DNA of 43,563 bases from an uncultured Lachnospiraceae bacterium. Lineage in GTDB: Bacteria > Bacillota > Clostridia > Lachnospirales > Lachnospiraceae. The stretch covers positions 1-43,563 of the forward strand of contig CAMWJV010000011.1 in the NCBI GenBank assembly GCA_947174665.1, given 5' to 3'. The notes beneath the pieces were generated by a model. That model did no database searches and was not told where the DNA came from. It worked only from the letters and a program-made list of their open reading frames with translations. Positions 41,268 through 43,563 of the stretch are shown here, piece by piece (the stretch's first letter is position 1; each line of letters starts with the position of its first letter). Position numbers and translations under genes: made by a program.

Positions 41268-42356
41268 CTAGTACTCACTATTGTTCAAATACTTCATATA
41301 GCTCACGACCATCAGCGCAATCTTAAAGGTCAGTGCATCGTCAAAGTTTCTCAGGTCAAGGCCTGTGCTCTTTTGCAGCTTCTCTATCCTGTATACCAGT
41401 GTATTCCTGTGGACAAACAGCTGCCTTGAGGTCTCAGAGACATTCAGATTGTTCTCAAAGAACTTATTGATGGTATTCAAAGTCTCCTCATCCAGATCGC
41501 TTGGCACGTTGTCGCCGAATATTTCTTCAATAAAAATTTTACACAGGTTGATCGGCAGCTGGTAAATCAGCCTGCCGATGCCCAGTGTACTGTACGCCAC
41601 CACATTTTTTTCGGCGTAAAAAATTTTCCCTACGTCCAGGGCAAGCTTTGCTTCCTTATATGATTTAGACACATCCTTCAGTTCAGATACCACCGTGCCA
41701 AAGGCAACCCGCACATTCATCATCGCCTCTGCATTCATCATCGCCACAATGGTATTTGCAATCCCCTCTAAATCCTCCTGGGTGCAGCCGGTTTCCAGTG
41801 CTTTGATCAAAATGACATTGCTCTCATCCACGGCAGTGATGTAATCCCCTGCCTGGTTCGAAAACATACCCTTCAGCACCTCTGTCACAATCCCGTCTTT
41901 CTCCAGTTTTGTCTCCACCAAAAATATGGCTCGCGGCATTGTGACTTCCACATGAAGCTTCTTCGCCCTGTTGTATATATCTACAAGGAGCAGGTTGTCC
42001 AGCAGCAGATTCTGGAAAAAATTGTTTCTGTCAAATCGCTCCTTATATGCAATAACAAGATTCTGAATCTGACATACCGCAATTTTTCCTACCATATATG
42101 CATCTTCACTGGTTCCCTTTGCAACCAGTATATACAGTAATTCTCCATCATCCAAAATCTTCAGAAGATGATGAATTCCTATTACCTGACTATCCGCCGG
42201 AGAGTTTGCAAAGCCTCTGACCAAATCACCACTCAGCTCTATCTGTTCCGTAGTGGACGCAACCATTGCCCCTGACAGATCGTATATACCCAGATCCACC
42301 TTGGTAATTGCCTTCAACTCATTAATACTGGTCTGAATCGTCTGATTCGAAATCAT
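41268..42356 (-). CDS. PucR/CdaR-type transcriptional regulator
   Basis: 362 residues. The N-terminal 130 residues resemble the sugar-diacid-recognition type sensor of CdaR proteins (ELKAITKVDLGIYDLSGAMV, VIGIHHLLKILDDGE). The C-terminal 60 residues are the PucR-type helix-turn-helix: NKFFENNLNVSETSRQLFVH, RNTLVYRIEKLQKSTGLDLR, NFDDALTFKIALMV. The middle resembles the GGDEF-like linker of the family (VRVAFGTVVSELKDVSKSYK). AGGTAG precedes the ATG. It lies 100 bp downstream of the sugar ABC ATPase gene on the same strand, past a terminator. The ligand and target genes are unknown; control of carbohydrate uptake is plausible. Confidence 0.88.
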   Translation of the reverse strand: MISNQTIQTSINELKAITKVDLGIYDLSGAMVASTTEQIELSGDLVRGFANSPADSQVIGIHHLLKILDDGELLYILVAKGTSEDAYMVGKIAVCQIQNLVIAYKERFDRNNFFQNLLLDNLLLVDIYNRAKKLHVEVTMPRAIFLVETKLEKDGIVTEVLKGMFSNQAGDYITAVDESNVILIKALETGCTQEDLEGIANTIVAMMNAEAMMNVRVAFGTVVSELKDVSKSYKEAKLALDVGKIFYAEKNVVAYSTLGIGRLIYQLPINLCKIFIEEIFGDNVPSDLDEETLNTINKFFENNLNVSETSRQLFVHRNTLVYRIEKLQKSTGLDLRNFDDALTFKIALMVVSYMKYLNNSEY

Positions 42357-42418
42357 AACACTACCTACACCTTTCGCATTCTTCCCTTGTTTTGACGTAA
42401 TATTTCCATTTGATAAAA

Positions 42419-42442
42419 GGGGATGCTGTTACCAGCACCCCC
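42419..42442 (-). terminator. Terminator of the sugar ABC ATPase gene
   Basis: Read on the minus strand, GGGGGTGCTG, a GTAA loop and CAGCATCCCC form a 10-bp stem (one G-T pair) followed by TTTT, about 15 bp after the stop at 42458. Confidence 0.8.
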
Positions 42443-42457
42443 CTGACTTACTTTAAA

Positions 42458-43563
42458 CTAGTTGGTAATAATCTGCTCTGTTTCCTTATCAAATACATGA
42501 ATCTTCTCAAGATCAAACGCAAACTTAATGCTGTCACCAGGTCTTGCGGTTGTGCGGGAGTCAACCCTTGCAGTGATAGGGAACTCATCCAGATCAAAGT
42601 ACAGATAAACTTCTGCACCAAGCAGCTCGTATACCTTTACGGTAGACTCAAATACGCTGGGAGAGTTTGCAATAAATGCCTCGGAATCATACACGTCCTC
42701 AGGACGGATACCAAAGGTAACTACCTTTCCGTCATAGCCGCCGTCAATCAGCTTCTTGGACTTTTCAGCAGACAGAGGAATGCTGTGGCCCGCGATCTCC
42801 AGGCTTGCAGTGCTGCCGTTCACCTTAACGGTTGCATCCAGGAAGTTCATCTGAGGGGAACCCATGAATCCTGCCACGAACAGGTTGCAGGGCTTCTCAT
42901 ATAGATTCTGAGGAGTGTCTACCTGCTGGATAACACCGTCCTTCATAACAACGATTCTGGTACCAAGGGTCATAGCCTCAGTCTGGTCATGGGTAACGTA
43001 GATAATGGTAGTACCCAGTCTCTGATGCAGCTTTGCAATCTCGATACGCATCTGCACACGCAGCTTAGCATCCAGGTTGGACAGAGGCTCATCCATCAGG
43101 AACACCTTAGGATTACGAACGATTGCACGACCCATGGCAACACGCTGTCTCTGACCACCGGACAGAGCCTTGGGCTTACGGTCAAGAAGGGGAGTCAGAT
43201 CCAGAATCTTAGCCGCCTCTTTTACCATCTTATCTATCTGATCCTTGGGAACCTTTCTCAGCTTCAGACCAAATGCCATGTTGTCATACACGGACATATG
43301 AGGATACAGAGCGTAGTTCTGGAATACCATGGCGATGTCACGGTCCTTGGGCTCCACATCGTTTACAACTCTGTCACCAATCTTCAGCTCACCGGAAGAA
43401 ATATCCTCCAGACCCGCGATCATACGAAGGGTGGTGGACTTACCGCATCCGGAAGGTCCTACGAAAATGATGAACTCCTGGTCTGCGATCTGAAGATTAA
43501 AATTCTTAACTGCTTCAAATCCGTTAGGGTACACCTTACAAACATTTGTCAAAGATAAACTTG
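42458..43563 (-). CDS. msmK: MsmK/UgpC/MalK-type sugar ABC ATPase (5' end cut by window edge)
   Basis: At least 367 residues; the frame is open to the right edge (S-L-S-L-T-N-V-C-K-V-Y-P), so only the first few residues are missing. Walker A FVGPSGCGKSTTLRMIAGLE, Q-loop AMVFQNYALYPHMSV, signature ALSGGQRQRVAMGRAIV, Walker B KVFLMDEPLSNLDAKLRV, H-loop IYVTHDQTEAMT. After about residue 240 comes the regulatory OB-fold of MalK/MsmK-type ATPases (NFLDATVKV, FGIRPEDVYDSEAF). In Firmicutes one such ATPase often serves several carbohydrate importers, so a lone gene without permeases, as here, is normal. It may energise maltodextrin uptake feeding glgP and malQ. Confidence 0.93.
   Translation of the reverse strand, partial: SLSLTNVCKVYPNGFEAVKNFNLQIADQEFIIFVGPSGCGKSTTLRMIAGLEDISSGELKIGDRVVNDVEPKDRDIAMVFQNYALYPHMSVYDNMAFGLKLRKVPKDQIDKMVKEAAKILDLTPLLDRKPKALSGGQRQRVAMGRAIVRNPKVFLMDEPLSNLDAKLRVQMRIEIAKLHQRLGTTIIYVTHDQTEAMTLGTRIVVMKDGVIQQVDTPQNLYEKPCNLFVAGFMGSPQMNFLDATVKVNGSTASLEIAGHSIPLSAEKSKKLIDGGYDGKVVTFGIRPEDVYDSEAFIANSPSVFESTVKVYELLGAEVYLYFDLDEFPITARVDSRTTARPGDSIKFAFDLEKIHVFDKETEQIITN

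Overview
The window looks like chromosome of a Lachnospiraceae-type gut clostridium (Firmicutes). The evidence is strong GGAGG ribosome binding sites, AT-rich sigma-A promoters, many short two- to four-gene operons, a GH94 cellobiose phosphorylase, an anaerobic (radical SAM) gene set, an MsmK/MalK-type ATPase, and an SRP RNA with the Firmicute 5' domain. No species is assigned.

Layout. 1-3165: an ABC exporter (cut by the window edge) behind a HEAT-repeat-like protein. 3429-11038: a small XRE regulator gene split in two by a foreign segment of about 7.08 kb. Its left half is at 3429-3558 and its right half at 10637-11038. The insert carries a twice-broken phage-type repressor, an operon on the minus strand (FecR-domain membrane protein, TIM-barrel/GAF protein, CHASE2 class III nucleotidyl cyclase), a beheaded AAA_25 ATPase and the C-terminal remnant of a large serine recombinase. 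11169-16312: a two-component system with its own MacB/FtsX-type exporter; both promoters share an operator-like repeat. 16454-16822: a holin-like type I toxin with an antisense RNA. 16850-21573: ClbS/DfsB-like protein, ABC exporter with an XRE regulator, tRNA-Ala, GNAT acetyltransferase and a lipoprotein. 21866-25548: cellobiose phosphorylase and D-lactate dehydrogenase-like protein. 25648-36302: rhamnose mutarotase and MATE pump, then the alpha-glucan block read leftward: LacI regulator, glycogen phosphorylase, pullulanase, 4-alpha-glucanotransferase, radical SAM activase. 36494-43563: tadA, acyltransferase, Dabb protein, SRP RNA, PflX-like radical SAM protein, an unknown protein, a PucR/CdaR-type regulator and a sugar ABC ATPase cut by the window edge.

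How the parts work together. Pullulanase debranches alpha-glucans, glucanotransferase remodels the maltodextrins, phosphorylase releases glucose-1-phosphate, and an MsmK-like ATPase could energise oligosaccharide import. A LacI regulator sits upstream of glgP, whose promoter holds a perfect CGGAAAACGTTTTCCG palindrome between -35 and -10. Cellobiose phosphorylase does the parallel job on beta-linked disaccharide.

The strongest less ordinary observations are: (1) the split XRE gene with a reconstructable attachment site and a cyclase signalling operon as cargo; (2) the shared operator/promoter architecture of the two-component exporter locus; (3) an unlisted 28-residue type I toxin with convergent antisense RNA; (4) a lysine/glycine-rich repeat tail of about 82 residues on the glucanotransferase; (5) intergenic elements in which one arm occurs as A, A' and A again, so two hairpins exclude each other. 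All of this is reading by eye; no alignment, folding or database search was run.
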